Of a stretch of 35,765 bases of DNA, positions 8,876 through 18,862 are shown one piece after another (position 1 is the stretch's first letter; each line of letters opens with the position of its first letter). The position numbers and the translations under genes were made by a program. The notes beneath the pieces were generated by a model. That model was not told the DNA's origin and made no database searches. It saw only the letters and a program-made list of their open reading frames with translations. The stretch comes from Acidobacteriota bacterium (GTDB lineage: Bacteria; Acidobacteriota; Thermoanaerobaculia; Gp7-AA8), in the NCBI GenBank assembly GCA_025463165.1, contig JAOBAU010000432.1, forward strand, positions 1-35,765. Reading direction: 5' to 3'.

Positions 8876-8898
8876 TTCCTGACGCCGCGCGTCAGGAA
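8876..8898. repeat. Perfect 9-bp inverted repeat in divergent promoter region
   Basis: TTCCTGACG (8876-8884) and its exact reverse complement CGTCAGGAA (8890-8898) flank the 5-bp spacer CCGCG. It lies between the start of the hybrid kinase (8825, minus) and the GT-C gene (plus). It could be an operator for a dimeric regulator or form a hairpin in either transcript. Its presence also argues that the GT-C coding region starts downstream of it. Confidence 0.7.
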
Positions 8899-8998
8899 TC
8901 CCGGACATCATTCGACAGCGGCTTCAGCAATTCCTCTCGCAAGACCGCGCGAGCGCGTCTTTCGCGGCACGGTACCGCCATTGCGCTTACAGCGCGGC

Positions 8999-10633
8999 GT
9001 GAATCGATTATTCCGAACTGCCTCCGTCACTTCCAGTGATCAAACACTCCGCACATTTACTCCGGCAGTCGCGGCCGTCGAACGCGAAGTTGCCGTTGCT
9101 TCGCTGCTGCTCGCACTGCTCAGCTTCGTGCGCGTGCTCTGCGTGTTTCTCTATCGGATCGATTCCGATGAGCCGCAACATCTGCACGTCGTGTGGGGAT
9201 GGGCGGCGGGACTTCGTCCTTATCGTGACGTTTTCGATAATCATCTGCCGCTGTTCCATTTCGTCACCGCGCCGCTGTTCCGGCTGCTGCCGCAATCGGC
9301 GCAGATTCTCACCGCCGCGCGGCTGGCGATGCTGCCGATCGGCTTCGCATCGATCGCGCTCACCGCGGTACTCGGCTGGCAGGTGGCGGGACGAAAAGGA
9401 TTCGCGTGGGCGGCGGTGCTCGCCAGCGCCTGTCCGCCGCTCGTGCTGAAGACGCTGGAGTTTCGCAACGACACGTTGTGGTGCGCACTGCTGCTCGCCG
9501 CGATGGCGTTGCTGCTCGCGCGGCAATCGCGCTGGCGAAGCTTCGCGATCGGCGTGCTCTCCGCGCTCGCGCTGCTGACGTCGGTGAAGACGGTCGTGAT
9601 CGCGCTCGCGGTGCTGCTCGCGCTGGCGACGGAACGTCTGCGTCGCGGCGGCGTGGTGAAGCGGCGCGAAGTTGCCTTGTTTGCGTGCGCGATCGCCGGC
9701 GGTTTGCTGCCGCTCGTCATCACCACGATCCTGCTCGCGCGCTCCGGCATCCTCGGCGATTTCGTGTACGGTGCGTTTGGCTACAACTTCCTCTTTCGCG
9801 TGCACGCGGCGCGGCGAATCGCCGGACTCGTTTTGCTGCCGCTGCTCGCGCTGTTCATCGGGCGCAACGCGTATCGGCTCGACGATCGCTCGCGTCCATT
9901 TCGCCTCGTCGCGCTGACGATCGCTTACTTCGTGATCGTTCTCCTTTGTCTATGGCCGGTGATTACGACGCGCGACTTCCTGCCGATCTTTCCGCTGCTG
10001 GCGGTCATCGCCGCGGTCTGGTTCACGGAGTCACGCTCGCGTTTCGAGTTGCTGCCGGCGGTCGCGATCGCCGGCATGCTGGCGACGTTGTTTCACGGCG
10101 ATCTGTGGCGTCCGCGATCCGCCGAACCGCAGCGCATCATCGCCGACGTGCTTCGACTGACGTCGCCGACCGATTACGTGATGGACCTGAAAGGCGAAAC
10201 GATTTTCCGCCGCCGTCCGGTGCCGATCATTCTCGAAGTCGTCGGCCGCGATCTGCTGCGCCGCGGAGTCATCAAAGACACGATTGCCGCGGAAATGATC
10301 CGTACGCGCACGTGCGTCGCCGTCCGCGATCTCGGTGCGTTCCCGCCCAACGCGTCCCGATTTCTGCGCGAGAACTTCGTTGACGCGGGAAGCGTTCGCG
10401 TCTGCGGAAAGCATCTCTCGCGCGTCGCCGCCGGAACCGACGTGACGTTCACGCTCGCGATCCCCGCGCGCTACGCGCTGCGCAGTCGTGAGCCGGCAAA
10501 CGGCGCGATGCTCGATGGTCGTCCGTTCACGGAGCCGCGATGGCTCGACGCGGGCACGCATACGTTCCGCGTCGCCGGCGATGCGGATGACGTCACGATC
10601 ATCTGGGAGAAGGCGCTGGCGCTCGATTCATGA
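8999..10633 (+). CDS. GT-C fold membrane glycosyltransferase (GT39/ArnT-like)
   Basis: A multi-pass membrane protein of ~544 residues. The first membrane helix (VAVASLLLALLSFVRVLCVF) is followed by an acidic loop (YRIDSDEPQH) and a DVFDNHLPLFHF stretch. This is the arrangement of GT-C transferases, where the first external loop carries the catalytic acidic residue and the donor is a polyprenyl-phosphate sugar. About ten hydrophobic segments follow, then a soluble C-terminal domain of ~160 residues. The track start is a TTG at 8870 inside the inverted-repeat region. No in-frame ATG precedes the first helix, so I chose the GTG at 8999; a TTG at 8981 is also possible. The acceptor is unknown. 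It converges with the sigma-54 activator with a 6-bp overlap. Confidence 0.78.
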   Translation: MNRLFRTASVTSSDQTLRTFTPAVAAVEREVAVASLLLALLSFVRVLCVFLYRIDSDEPQHLHVVWGWAAGLRPYRDVFDNHLPLFHFVTAPLFRLLPQSAQILTAARLAMLPIGFASIALTAVLGWQVAGRKGFAWAAVLASACPPLVLKTLEFRNDTLWCALLLAAMALLLARQSRWRSFAIGVLSALALLTSVKTVVIALAVLLALATERLRRGGVVKRREVALFACAIAGGLLPLVITTILLARSGILGDFVYGAFGYNFLFRVHAARRIAGLVLLPLLALFIGRNAYRLDDRSRPFRLVALTIAYFVIVLLCLWPVITTRDFLPIFPLLAVIAAVWFTESRSRFELLPAVAIAGMLATLFHGDLWRPRSAEPQRIIADVLRLTSPTDYVMDLKGETIFRRRPVPIILEVVGRDLLRRGVIKDTIAAEMIRTRTCVAVRDLGAFPPNASRFLRENFVDAGSVRVCGKHLSRVAAGTDVTFTLAIPARYALRSREPANGAMLDGRPFTEPRWLDAGTHTFRVAGDADDVTIIWEKALALDS

Positions 10634-11992
10634 GCGGCGCGAGATGCCGAGCATCGACAGCTTTTCGTGCAGGTACGTGCGCTGGATGCCGAGGAGCTCG
10701 GCGGCGCGGCTGACGTTCCAGTTCGTGCGGCGCAGTGCGGTTTCGATGTACTCCTTTTCGCACTGCGTGCGGAACTCGCGCAGCGGCATCAGCTGCGCGG
10801 TCTCCGGAATGCGAACGAGTCCGGCTTCGGTGAGGCCGGTGCCGCTGGCGATCGACGTCGGCAATTGTTCGACGGTGATCGGATCGGTGCCGAATACCGA
10901 CAACCATTCCGCGACGTTGCGCAGCTCGCGGACGTTGCCCGGCCACTGAAACGCGGAGAGCACGTTCAGCACTGCCGGCTCGACCGACAACGCACCGCGC
11001 TGATTGCGTCCGGAAAAGTGCTGGAGAAATGCGGTGAAGAGGAGCGGGACGTCTTCCGGCCGTTCGCGCAATGGCGGGACGACGATCGGCACGGTCGAGA
11101 TTCGGAAGAAAAGATCTTCGCGAAATCGTCCGTCCTTCGTGAACTCTTCGAGCGATTGATGCGTGGCGGCGAGCACGCGCACGTTCACCGGGCGATCGGC
11201 CGCTTCGCCGACGCGGCGCACTTTGCCGTCTTCGAGCACGCGCAGCAGACGCGTTTGCAGCGCGAGATCCATGTCTCCGATCTCATCGAGGAACAGCGTT
11301 CCGCCATGCGCTTCTTCGAACAGTCCGCGCTTCGCGGTCTTCGCGTCGGTGAAGGCGCCGCGCGCGTGGCCGAACAGCTCATCTTCGATGAGGTTCTGCG
11401 GAATGGCGGCGCAGTTGAGGCGGATGAACGGCTGTCGCGCGCGGCGGCTCAGCCGATGAATCGCGCTCGCCACGAGCTCTTTGCCCGTTCCGCTTTCGCC
11501 GCGAATGAGGACGCGTGCGTCGGTCGGCGCCACTTTCGCGATGACACCGCGAATCGTTTCGAGCGCCTGCGACCTGCCGATCATCTGCTGCTCGCGCGAC
11601 CGGAGGTCGAGCAGCTGGCGTCGCAGCGACGCATCGTCGAGACAGTTGCGCACCGACTTCAGCAACCGTTCGCGGCTGAATGGTTTGTCGATGAAGTCAC
11701 GCACGCCGAGGCGGAGCGCTTCGACCGTTTCTGCCATCGACGCTTCGCCGGAGATGACGATCGACGGCGGCATCGCTTCGCCGACCATGCGAATCAGATC
11801 GATGCCGCTCATCCCTGGCAAACGGACGTCGACGAGCGCCATGTCGGGCTCGATCTCGTGCGGATTGCGGAGATGCGCGAGCGCTTCTTCGGCGCTGCGG
11901 AACGCGACGACGCCGTAGCCTTCCTCGCGCAGCCGGAGCGCGACGTTCGCGACGATCTTCTCGTCATCTTCAACAAGGAGGATCAGTTCCAT
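10628..11992 (-). CDS. NtrC-type sigma-54 activator response regulator (REC-AAA+-Fis HTH) with GAFTDA loop
   Basis: A 454-residue activator of sigma-54 RNA polymerase. It has a receiver domain (1-120) with Asp55 (ALVDVRLPG) and Lys103 (DKPF). The AAA+ domain (~137-370) has Walker A GESGTGKE (165-172), Walker B GGTLFLDEIGD and ELFGHARGAFTDA. A Fis-type HTH closes the protein (NWNVSRAAELLGIQRTYLHE). The sigma-54 contact loop reads GAFTDA (212-217) rather than the canonical GAFTGA. The gene overlaps the end of the upstream histidine kinase by 10 bp, so the two form a cognate two-component pair. They are co-transcribed with an Omp85-like protein, suggesting envelope sensing. Targets are unknown. 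Confidence 0.95.
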   Translation of the reverse strand: MELILLVEDDEKIVANVALRLREEGYGVVAFRSAEEALAHLRNPHEIEPDMALVDVRLPGMSGIDLIRMVGEAMPPSIVISGEASMAETVEALRLGVRDFIDKPFSRERLLKSVRNCLDDASLRRQLLDLRSREQQMIGRSQALETIRGVIAKVAPTDARVLIRGESGTGKELVASAIHRLSRRARQPFIRLNCAAIPQNLIEDELFGHARGAFTDAKTAKRGLFEEAHGGTLFLDEIGDMDLALQTRLLRVLEDGKVRRVGEAADRPVNVRVLAATHQSLEEFTKDGRFREDLFFRISTVPIVVPPLRERPEDVPLLFTAFLQHFSGRNQRGALSVEPAVLNVLSAFQWPGNVRELRNVAEWLSVFGTDPITVEQLPTSIASGTGLTEAGLVRIPETAQLMPLREFRTQCEKEYIETALRRTNWNVSRAAELLGIQRTYLHEKLSMLGISRRS

Positions 11993-13029
11993 CGCCGGTC
12001 CGTTTCTCCGAACATCATCACGAACGTCGCACCGGCGCCGGCGGTGCGCAGCAGCTTCAGATCGCCGCCGTGATCGAGCATGATCTTGCGCGAGATCGCG
12101 AGCCCGAGACCTTCGTCCGCGGGGCGTGTCGTCACGTAAGGATCGAAGATGCGCTCGCTCAGCGCGGCCGGCACGCCGCGTCCGTCATCGCGCGCGCGAA
12201 CTTCGATTGATGAACTGCCATCGATCGTGAACGTCATCGACTGCGCGCCGGCGGCGGCGCTGTTCGAGCAGAGATTGACGAGCACCTGGCGCAGCATGTC
12301 GCGATCGATGGCCGCGCTGCGGTCGCGTCCTTCCACGGCCAGCGTCATGCCGGGCCAGGCACCGGCGAACGTCGTGCAGAATTCGTCGAGCATGGCGCGC
12401 AGCGATTCGTTGCGGAGCACCGGCTTCCCAAGTCCGCCGAGCGATGCGAAGCCGCGCGTGAATTTCGCCAGCCGCTCCAGCTCTTCCGCGACGCTTTGAT
12501 GCGCGGCCGCGATCTCGCTCGATGTCGCGGACGCGCGAACGAGATCGCCGCTCCGCTCCAGTTCGAGACGCGCCGCGGTCAGCGGTCCTTTGATCTCGTG
12601 CGCCTGACGACGCGCCGTTTCCTGCAGCGCCGCGATCCGTTCGGCGAATGTGCGGCGCTCGTACAACTCCGCTCGCCGCTGGCGCAGCAGAATGACGAAT
12701 GCGGCGGCCGCGGATGCGAGCGCGAAGACGAGCACGAGGATCGTTTCGAAGCGCCGCACCATCCGCTCTTCTCCGCGGCGCAGGATCTCGATACGTGACA
12801 GGAGATGCTGCGCGTTGTCGAAGCGGCGCCGGTACTCGACGCTGTTCGCGGGATCGATTCGGCGCAGCGCGAGTTGATCGCTGCGATGCTGTTCGAGTGC
12901 TTCGCGCAGTTCCGGGCGCAGCGCGAGACCGAGCCAGACGCCGGAGATCTGATGGATGGCCAGCCAGAAGAGCAGCGTCGCCGCGGCGACGGCGAACGTC
13001 GAGAAGACGATCGGACGAAACGCTCTCAT
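11983..13029 (-). CDS. Membrane sensor histidine kinase (NtrB/NtrY-like), partner of the sigma-54 activator
   Basis: A 348-residue kinase with two membrane helices (~8-26 and ~96-115) enclosing a periplasmic segment of ~70 residues. A short linker leads to the phospho-acceptor helix with His144 (RRQAHEIKGPLTAAR). The ATPase domain follows (LVNLCSNSAAAG, RDDGRGVP, GLGLAISRKIMLDHGG). The HEIKGPL box is of the NtrB/NtrY kind that pairs with sigma-54 activators. The track start at 13269 lies inside the neighbouring gene. The ATG at 13029 overlaps the upstream TGA as ATGA, implying translational coupling. The small periplasmic loop may read something delivered by the two exported products of the same operon; that is inference. 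Confidence 0.92.
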   Translation of the reverse strand: MRAFRPIVFSTFAVAAATLLFWLAIHQISGVWLGLALRPELREALEQHRSDQLALRRIDPANSVEYRRRFDNAQHLLSRIEILRRGEERMVRRFETILVLVFALASAAAAFVILLRQRRAELYERRTFAERIAALQETARRQAHEIKGPLTAARLELERSGDLVRASATSSEIAAAHQSVAEELERLAKFTRGFASLGGLGKPVLRNESLRAMLDEFCTTFAGAWPGMTLAVEGRDRSAAIDRDMLRQVLVNLCSNSAAAGAQSMTFTIDGSSSIEVRARDDGRGVPAALSERIFDPYVTTRPADEGLGLAISRKIMLDHGGDLKLLRTAGAGATFVMMFGETDRRWN

Positions 13030-13601
13030 CGGAGCGGATGCTCCACGGTCCATTGCCACGACATGATCGGCCGCGCGGCGATCGTCGTCCCGATCAGCGC
13101 GTCGACGAGACCGCTCGTGCGCGCCGAGGTGCCGACGCCGCCCGCTTTCGAGACCCACTGCCGCGTTTCTTTTTCTTCGTCGGCGGAGAAGGGGAGGACG
13201 AGCAGATCGAGATCGAACTTCGCCGGCGACGTCGTCGTGGCGAAGAGACGCAGCGGCGTGCGCCACCACGTTTCGAGCGCGGCGCGCGACGGAAGCCGCT
13301 GGCGCTCGCCCGTTTTTCCCGCTTCGACGCGGCGGACCAGCCAGACTTCATCCCACAGGTCGTAACGAATCTCGAGCCGCGCCACGATCACCGCGGATTG
13401 CTGCCGCTGATGGATTTGCACGACGAACGTCGTCGTCAATCCGCTGCCGAGCTGTCTCGTGACTTTCGCGTCGCTGAGAATCGTCAGCGGCAATTCGGCG
13501 GCGATGATGTTTCCTGCCTGTGTGGTGAACGACGGTCGCGATTCCGCTGCCGCGAACGTTGCGGCGAGTGACAGCAGGACGACCGCTGCCGCGCGAATCA
13601 C
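13026..13601 (-). CDS. Secreted DUF4390-like protein
   Basis: A 191-residue protein with a signal peptide (AAAVVLLSLAATFAAAES; cleavage probably after AAA). The mature domain is beta-rich (LGSGLTTTFVVQIH, ARLEIRYDLWDEVWLVRR, LPFSADEEKETRQWV). Size, export and position beside an NtrY-like kinase recall DUF4390 proteins, but the family match is tentative. The real start is a GTG at 13601, overlapping the stop of the Omp85-like gene as GTGA; a second GTG lies one codon upstream. Its own stop overlaps the kinase ATG as ATGA. It is therefore locked between an outer-membrane protein and a sensor kinase and is a candidate periplasmic link between them. Confidence 0.8.
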   Translation of the reverse strand: MIRAAAVVLLSLAATFAAAESRPSFTTQAGNIIAAELPLTILSDAKVTRQLGSGLTTTFVVQIHQRQQSAVIVARLEIRYDLWDEVWLVRRVEAGKTGERQRLPSRAALETWWRTPLRLFATTTSPAKFDLDLLVLPFSADEEKETRQWVSKAGGVGTSARTSGLVDALIGTTIAARPIMSWQWTVEHPLR

Positions 13602-14881
13602 CACGCGTAGCCGACTCCCAGCCGCAACGTTCCCCACGCGTTGCGCCGCACCCAGCTCGTGCTGATCTGCGCGATCCGATCGTTCCGTTTGTGCAGCGGA
13701 AAGTTCCCCGGATCGTCGACGCTTTCCGAGATCGTGGTGTATCTCGCGCTGCACTCCAGACGCGAGTCGCCATCTTCGGCGCGTGCCGGTGCGAAGAGGC
13801 TTCGCGAAAATCCGGCCTCGATGCTCGCCTGCGTCGCGTGTCCGTCGCTCGTGCCGAGACCCGGATTCTTCCAGTCGATCACCGAGTCTCCGAGCACGAC
13901 CCTGGCGGAAACAGAGTTGCGGCTGGAGAGCTCGCGGTAATGCGCAGCGTCGATCGTCGCCGAGTAGATGCGGCTGTCGAGCGTCTGTTCCGTCGGGGTG
14001 CCGGACGGCGTGAACGTCGAGCGGACGTGACGATCGCCCCATGCGGTGCTCGGCGTAACGCTGATCACCGTTCCACGCGTCGGGAGGAACGGTTGGTTCG
14101 TCGTGTTGTACGACCACGTGACGCTGGCGAGGCGCTGGCGTTCTTCGCTGCGAATCGTTTCGAGCGTGAACGTGCCGTGGTCGAAGACGCCGGAATGTCC
14201 GGTCGAGCCGAGCGTCGTCTTCGCCACCTGAAACGTCAGCGTCTGATTCGCGGTGAGCGGAATGCCGGCCACGAGCTCCGGCGAGATGTCGTTCGTGCCG
14301 CGCTGGCCGACGGTGCGCCGCAGATTGATCGTCGCGAATGCGGAGGTGCCGAACAGATCGTATTGCGTGTATCCGACGTCGATGGTCGAGTAGTTGTCGA
14401 AGAAGTCGCGATCGAGATCGGAGCTCGACACCGCGATGTGTACCGCGCCGCGGCGGCTGACGAAATGTCGCAGGCCGGCCGTCCCGTAATTCGGTCCCAT
14501 GCTGATGCGATCGCTGTAGTCGGCGCGCAAGCCGGGATCGTTCAGCAGCGGCCGCGCATCGATGGAAAAGAAGAATGGTTTCGTCTCGCCGACCGTGATC
14601 ACGAGGACGTGTCGTCCGCGCTCCGATCCTTTCTCGAGCGCGAAGTCGGCGGAGAGAAGAAACGGCAGGCGAGTCAGCCGCGCCGCGGCGTCGCGCAGTT
14701 CGCGCTCGCTGTACGAGTTGCCCGCGTGCAGGCGCGACTCGGCGATCACGACTTCAGCGGAGACGCGATGCGCGTTCCGCACTTCGATCCGCTCGATGAG
14801 ATAGCTCGGCGAGCTCGCATCGTCGGCCACGGCGGCGGTGGCAGCGAGCAGGAGCAGTAAAGAAATGAGTGTCCGTTTCAT
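13598..14881 (-). CDS. Omp85-family outer-membrane protein (single POTRA plus barrel)
   Basis: A 427-residue protein with a signal peptide (MKRTLISLLLLLAATAAVA). One POTRA domain spans ~26-102 (YLIERIEVRNAHRVSAEVV, SERELRDAAARLTRLPFL, VLVITVGE). A ~320-residue beta-barrel follows, with alternating aromatic strands, ending in GVGYAW; a terminal aromatic residue is the usual barrel signal. BamA and TamA have several POTRA domains, so this is a short Omp85 relative whose client is unknown. The ATG at 14881 has a strong AGGAGG site; the track start adds 44 residues with no site. It is the first gene of the operon with the DUF4390-like protein, kinase and sigma-54 activator. Confidence 0.87.
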   Translation of the reverse strand: MKRTLISLLLLLAATAAVADDASSPSYLIERIEVRNAHRVSAEVVIAESRLHAGNSYSERELRDAAARLTRLPFLLSADFALEKGSERGRHVLVITVGETKPFFFSIDARPLLNDPGLRADYSDRISMGPNYGTAGLRHFVSRRGAVHIAVSSSDLDRDFFDNYSTIDVGYTQYDLFGTSAFATINLRRTVGQRGTNDISPELVAGIPLTANQTLTFQVAKTTLGSTGHSGVFDHGTFTLETIRSEERQRLASVTWSYNTTNQPFLPTRGTVISVTPSTAWGDRHVRSTFTPSGTPTEQTLDSRIYSATIDAAHYRELSSRNSVSARVVLGDSVIDWKNPGLGTSDGHATQASIEAGFSRSLFAPARAEDGDSRLECSARYTTISESVDDPGNFPLHKRNDRIAQISTSWVRRNAWGTLRLGVGYAW

Positions 14882-14885
14882 TGAG

Positions 14886-14891
14886 CCTCCT
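14886..14891 (-). promoter_or_regulatory. Ribosome binding site fixing the Omp85-like start
   Basis: AGGAGG on the minus strand, four bases upstream of the ATG at 14881. It is one of the few full consensus sites in the window and selects the start that opens with a signal peptide. Confidence 0.75.
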
Positions 14892-15058
14892 GCCGCCAGA
14901 CAGCGCGAGCAGTGTGCCACGGACGAGTCGGCCTTCAGTTGTGCAATTGCGCTTCTTAAACTACTGATATCAAGCAACTTGCAGGCGGTAGCCCGCGCAA
15001 GTCCCATGATCAAACTGTTCGGAATTCCTGACAGTCGACGTCCGTCAATCCTGCCACT

Positions 15059-18000
15059 TCAGCTTCCGATTCGTCCGACCGCTTCCGCCACGCTCCGCGT
15101 CAGATCCGACGGATCGAGCGGCTTCATGAGATAGCGCTGAAACCCTGCAGCGAGAATTCGGACGCGATCTTCCGTTCGTCCGAATGCCGTCACGGCGATG
15201 GCCGGCATCTGTTGCTCGCTGATGCGCAGCACGTTCCGAATGTCTTCGATGAGCGAGAAGCCGTCGCGGTCCGGCATGGCGATGTCGCTGATGAGCAGCC
15301 GCGGACGCGCGCGGCGAATCGCACCGAGCGCTTCATCGGCGGTGCTGACCGCGCGCACCGTTGCGCCGGCCTGTTCGAGCACGACCGTCAGCAGCCGTTG
15401 CGCCTGGCGCTCATCATCGACGACGAGAATGTCGATGCCGCTGAGATCGGGGAGATCGGCGCGCGGAAGAACGAGCTCCGGCATCGGCGCTTCGGGCGCG
15501 GCGGCGTTTTGCGCGGCGATCGGAATGACGACGGTGAACGTCGCGCCGCGGCCGAGTCCTTCGCTGGTGACGGTGACGCGTCCGCCGTGCAGCTCCGAGA
15601 TCTGTTTCACGATGGCGAGGCCGAGACCGAGTCCGCCGAACCGGCGCGTCGTCGTGCTGTCCGCCTGGCGGAAGCGCTCGAAGATGTACGGCAGGAACTC
15701 GGCGGCGATTCCTTCGCCGCTGTCGACGACCTGCACGGTTGCTTCGACCGCATTTCGTCCGGTGATGACGCGCACCGTTCCGCCGGCGCTCGTGAACTTC
15801 ACGGCGTTGTTGACGAGGTTCCAGACCACCTGCTGCAGCCGGTTCGGATCGCCGTTCACGATGAGCGCGTCGCGCAGCAGTTCCGTTTCGACGGCGACGC
15901 TTTTCGCGTTCGCCGCCGGCCGCACCGCTTCGACGGCGTTCGCCACGATCTCGTTGAGGTTGAGCTGCTCGATGGCCAGCCGCAGTTTGCCGAGCGTGAT
16001 GCGCGAGACGTCGAGGATGTCGTCGATCAGCTGTGCCTGGGCGCGCGAGCTGCGCTCGATGGCGTTGATCGCTTCGCCGATCATCGTGTCATCGAGTCCG
16101 CCGAGGCGGAGCATGCGCGCCCAGCCGAGGATGGAAGTCATTGGAGTACGTAACTCGTGAGAGAGCGTGGCGAGGAACTCGTCCTTGGCGCGGTTCGCCG
16201 CCTGCGCTTCCATGTAGAGCCGCGCGTTTTGTACGGCGACGCCGACGCGCGCGGCGATGTCCTCGATGAGCGGCAGATCGCGCTCGCTGAAGCGGCGGCC
16301 TGATGACGCGTGGACGAGCGTGATCGCGCCGAACACCTGACCGGCGGCGACGATCGGCACGACGATCAGCGAGCGCGGCTCGAGTTGCCGCGTCAGCGCG
16401 CGATGCTCTTCGTCGCCGGCCATCGTATCGAGCAGTTCCGGCGTGAGCTCTTCGATGATGCTCGGCCGTCCGCTGCTCATGACTTCGACGACCGGATCGT
16501 GTTCTGCCGGGATGCGATGATCGCGATGCAGCTCGGCGACGATCTCCGCTTTGTCGCCGTCCGCGAACGCGTGCACGAGTCGCCGATACGGCTCCTCTTC
16601 CTGCTTCACATCGATCACGCACCAGTCGGCGAGCCGCGGCACCGCGAGATGCGCGAGCCGCGTCAGAATCGTTTCCGGATCGAGCGATGACGTCAGCAGC
16701 ACCGACGCGTCGGCGAGGAACGCGGTCGCTTCTTCGGAACGCCGGCGATCGTCGATGTCGCTCGCGGCGCCGATCCATTCGCGTACCTGACCGTCCTCAT
16801 CGCGAAGCGCATAGCCGCGCGCGGCGAACCAGCGATACGCGCCGTTGCTGCTGCGCACGCGATATTCACCATTGAATGGCGAGCCGCTGCGCACCGACTC
16901 CTGCCACGCGTCGCGCACGCGATCGCGATCGTCGGGATGGACGGCGTCGAGCCAGCCGAACCCGCTCTGCTCCGCGGCGCTCTGTCCGGTCAGCTCCGAC
17001 CACGCCGGCACTTCCGCGGTGAACGCGCCGTCCGGCGCCGCGCTCCAGACGATTTGCGATGTGGCGGTAACGAGTGTGCGATAACGTTCTTCTTCGCGCC
17101 GCACGCGCTCCGCCGACTGTGTGGCATCGACGATCAGCCGCGCGTTGTCGATCGCGATCGCCGCCTGCGCCGCCACCCCCGCCACCAGCCTCTCGCTCTC
17201 CTCCGTAAACTTTCCCGCCTCGGCGTGACCGAAGAAAAGCCCGCCGATGACCGTGCCGCGCTTCGAGATCACCGGAACCGCGAGGTAGCTGACGACCGGC
17301 AGATGTCCGGCCGGCATGCCGTGATACGGCTCGTTTTTTCCGTAGCGCGGATCGTTGCGGATGTCCTCGCTGCGAACGATGCCCGCGCCGGAAAACGTCG
17401 GCGCGAAGATGGCCGTGTTGCGCGGCATCGGAAACTTCGAGAACGCTTCGCGCGGCACGCCGGAGATCGTGTAGAGCATGTACGACTCGCCGTTCTTGTC
17501 GACGACGTTGTAGAAGAACGCGCCGAACTGCGCGCCGGCCAGCTGCGTCGCGGCGTCGGTGATGAACTGCACGAGCTTGTTGACGTCGAGCTCCGCTGAC
17601 ATCACTTCGCTGACGTCGAGCAGCGTCTGCAAGAGGACGTTCTGCTGTTGCAGGACGGTCTCGCGCTCCGACAACTCGCCCTGCGCGCGCTTCAGCTCTT
17701 CGACGTCGGTACAGGTGCCGTACCAGCGGACGATCGCGCCGTTCGCGTCGCGCGCCGGGAGCGCGCGGCAAAGGTGCCAGCAATACGCGCCGGAGCGGTC
17801 GCGAAAACGGTATTCGATGTCGTACGGCTGGCCCGATTCGAGCGACGCTTTCCACATCGTGCGCGTCCGCTCGGCGTCATCCGGATGAAGGATGGGATCC
17901 CATCCGCTCGGCGTCCCGCGCGCGAAGCCGGTGAAGTCGTACCAGCGATCGTTGAAGTAATCGAAGGTGCCGTCGGGGCGCGCGCTCCAGACGATCTGCG

Positions 18001-18829
18001 GCATCGCGTTGGCGAGGTCGCGGTAACGGCGCTCCGATTCCGCGACGGCCGCGGCGAAGCGCTGCCGCTCGCTGGCGTCGATGACGACGCTGAGCCAGCC
18101 GAGGATCGAGCCGTCGTCGGCCACGAGCGACGAGCGCTCGATGGTGACCGGAAAGCGCTCGCCGTTTCGTCGCTGCAGTGTCAGCTCGATCCGCGCTTCG
18201 AGCTTTCCGGTTTTCGCCTCTTCGAAGAGCGCCTCGATATCGGCGAGATCTTCCGGCGGCCAGAATGGATACGGAGGCTCGGCCGCGCGCAACTCGTCTT
18301 CCGACCAGCCGACCATTTTCGAGAAGCTCGGACTGGCGTAGGTGATACGCCCGGTATTGCTGATGGCGACGATTCCGGCCGCCATCGAGCGCTCGATCGC
18401 GCCGCGAAAGCGAAGCTGATCGCGGAGCTCTCGCTCGGCGGTCGTGCGGATGGTGATGTCGCGCGAGATGACGATGGTGCCGGTGGAGTTCCCTTCGTCA
18501 TCGCAAAGCGGCGAGATGACGAAGTCGAAGGTGCGCTCGCCGTCCGGCAGCGGAAAGGTCACTTCGCGACGATTGGCTTTGCCGCTGGCCATGACCGCTT
18601 CACGCTCGGCGGCGAATTCCTGCTCGCGCTCGATGGCCAATCCGACTTCGCGATAGGTCCGTCCGAGCATCTCGGCGGGTGTCAGATTGAGCGCACGCGC
18701 TCCGGCATCGCTGACGAACGTATAGCGTCCGCCGCGATCCATCGCGTAGATGAGATCGGGCGTCGCGACGCCGAGCGTGCGCAGCACCAGCGTCGAGTCA
18801 ATCACCTGGAGAATTGCCGGGTCCGTCAC
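15059..18829 (-). CDS. Large hybrid sensor histidine kinase (PAS x3-GAF-PAS-GAF-HisKA-HATPase-REC)
   Basis: A 1256-residue soluble kinase. PAS domains lie at ~20-130, ~140-255 and ~265-380, a GAF at ~405-570, a fourth PAS at ~585-695 and a second GAF at ~705-870. The phospho-acceptor is His891 (LSHELRTPM). The ATPase domain has [18 protein letters not shown] and [12 protein letters not shown]-terminal receiver has ILVVDDE and ISDIAMP. PAS 3 and 4 are the PAS_3 type ([23 protein letters not shown]). The second GAF ([11 protein letters not shown]) is of the same kind as the GAF in the kinase at 27586. The start is a GTG at 18829 without a clear ribosome site. Signal unknown. It is likely transcribed with, or just after, the CPXCG gene 33 bp upstream. 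Confidence 0.93.
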   Translation of the reverse strand: MTDPAILQVIDSTLVLRTLGVATPDLIYAMDRGGRYTFVSDAGARALNLTPAEMLGRTYREVGLAIEREQEFAAEREAVMASGKANRREVTFPLPDGERTFDFVISPLCDDEGNSTGTIVISRDITIRTTAERELRDQLRFRGAIERSMAAGIVAISNTGRITYASPSFSKMVGWSEDELRAAEPPYPFWPPEDLADIEALFEEAKTGKLEARIELTLQRRNGERFPVTIERSSLVADDGSILGWLSVVIDASERQRFAAAVAESERRYRDLANAMPQIVWSARPDGTFDYFNDRWYDFTGFARGTPSGWDPILHPDDAERTRTMWKASLESGQPYDIEYRFRDRSGAYCWHLCRALPARDANGAIVRWYGTCTDVEELKRAQGELSERETVLQQQNVLLQTLLDVSEVMSAELDVNKLVQFITDAATQLAGAQFGAFFYNVVDKNGESYMLYTISGVPREAFSKFPMPRNTAIFAPTFSGAGIVRSEDIRNDPRYGKNEPYHGMPAGHLPVVSYLAVPVISKRGTVIGGLFFGHAEAGKFTEESERLVAGVAAQAAIAIDNARLIVDATQSAERVRREEERYRTLVTATSQIVWSAAPDGAFTAEVPAWSELTGQSAAEQSGFGWLDAVHPDDRDRVRDAWQESVRSGSPFNGEYRVRSSNGAYRWFAARGYALRDEDGQVREWIGAASDIDDRRRSEEATAFLADASVLLTSSLDPETILTRLAHLAVPRLADWCVIDVKQEEEPYRRLVHAFADGDKAEIVAELHRDHRIPAEHDPVVEVMSSGRPSIIEELTPELLDTMAGDEEHRALTRQLEPRSLIVVPIVAAGQVFGAITLVHASSGRRFSERDLPLIEDIAARVGVAVQNARLYMEAQAANRAKDEFLATLSHELRTPMTSILGWARMLRLGGLDDTMIGEAINAIERSSRAQAQLIDDILDVSRITLGKLRLAIEQLNLNEIVANAVEAVRPAANAKSVAVETELLRDALIVNGDPNRLQQVVWNLVNNAVKFTSAGGTVRVITGRNAVEATVQVVDSGEGIAAEFLPYIFERFRQADSTTTRRFGGLGLGLAIVKQISELHGGRVTVTSEGLGRGATFTVVIPIAAQNAAAPEAPMPELVLPRADLPDLSGIDILVVDDERQAQRLLTVVLEQAGATVRAVSTADEALGAIRRARPRLLISDIAMPDRDGFSLIEDIRNVLRISEQQMPAIAVTAFGRTEDRVRILAAGFQRYLMKPLDPSDLTRSVAEAVGRIGS

Positions 18830-18862
18830 TGTTGCCGCGAGGGCGATGCAGAAACGCTGCCC

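Noticed and set aside
14991-15007. Possible sigma-54 -24/-12 element (GG-N10-GC, minus strand) upstream of the Omp85-like gene
   Set aside because: Only the GG and GC dinucleotides match; TGGCAC and TTGC contexts are poor, so chance is likely.
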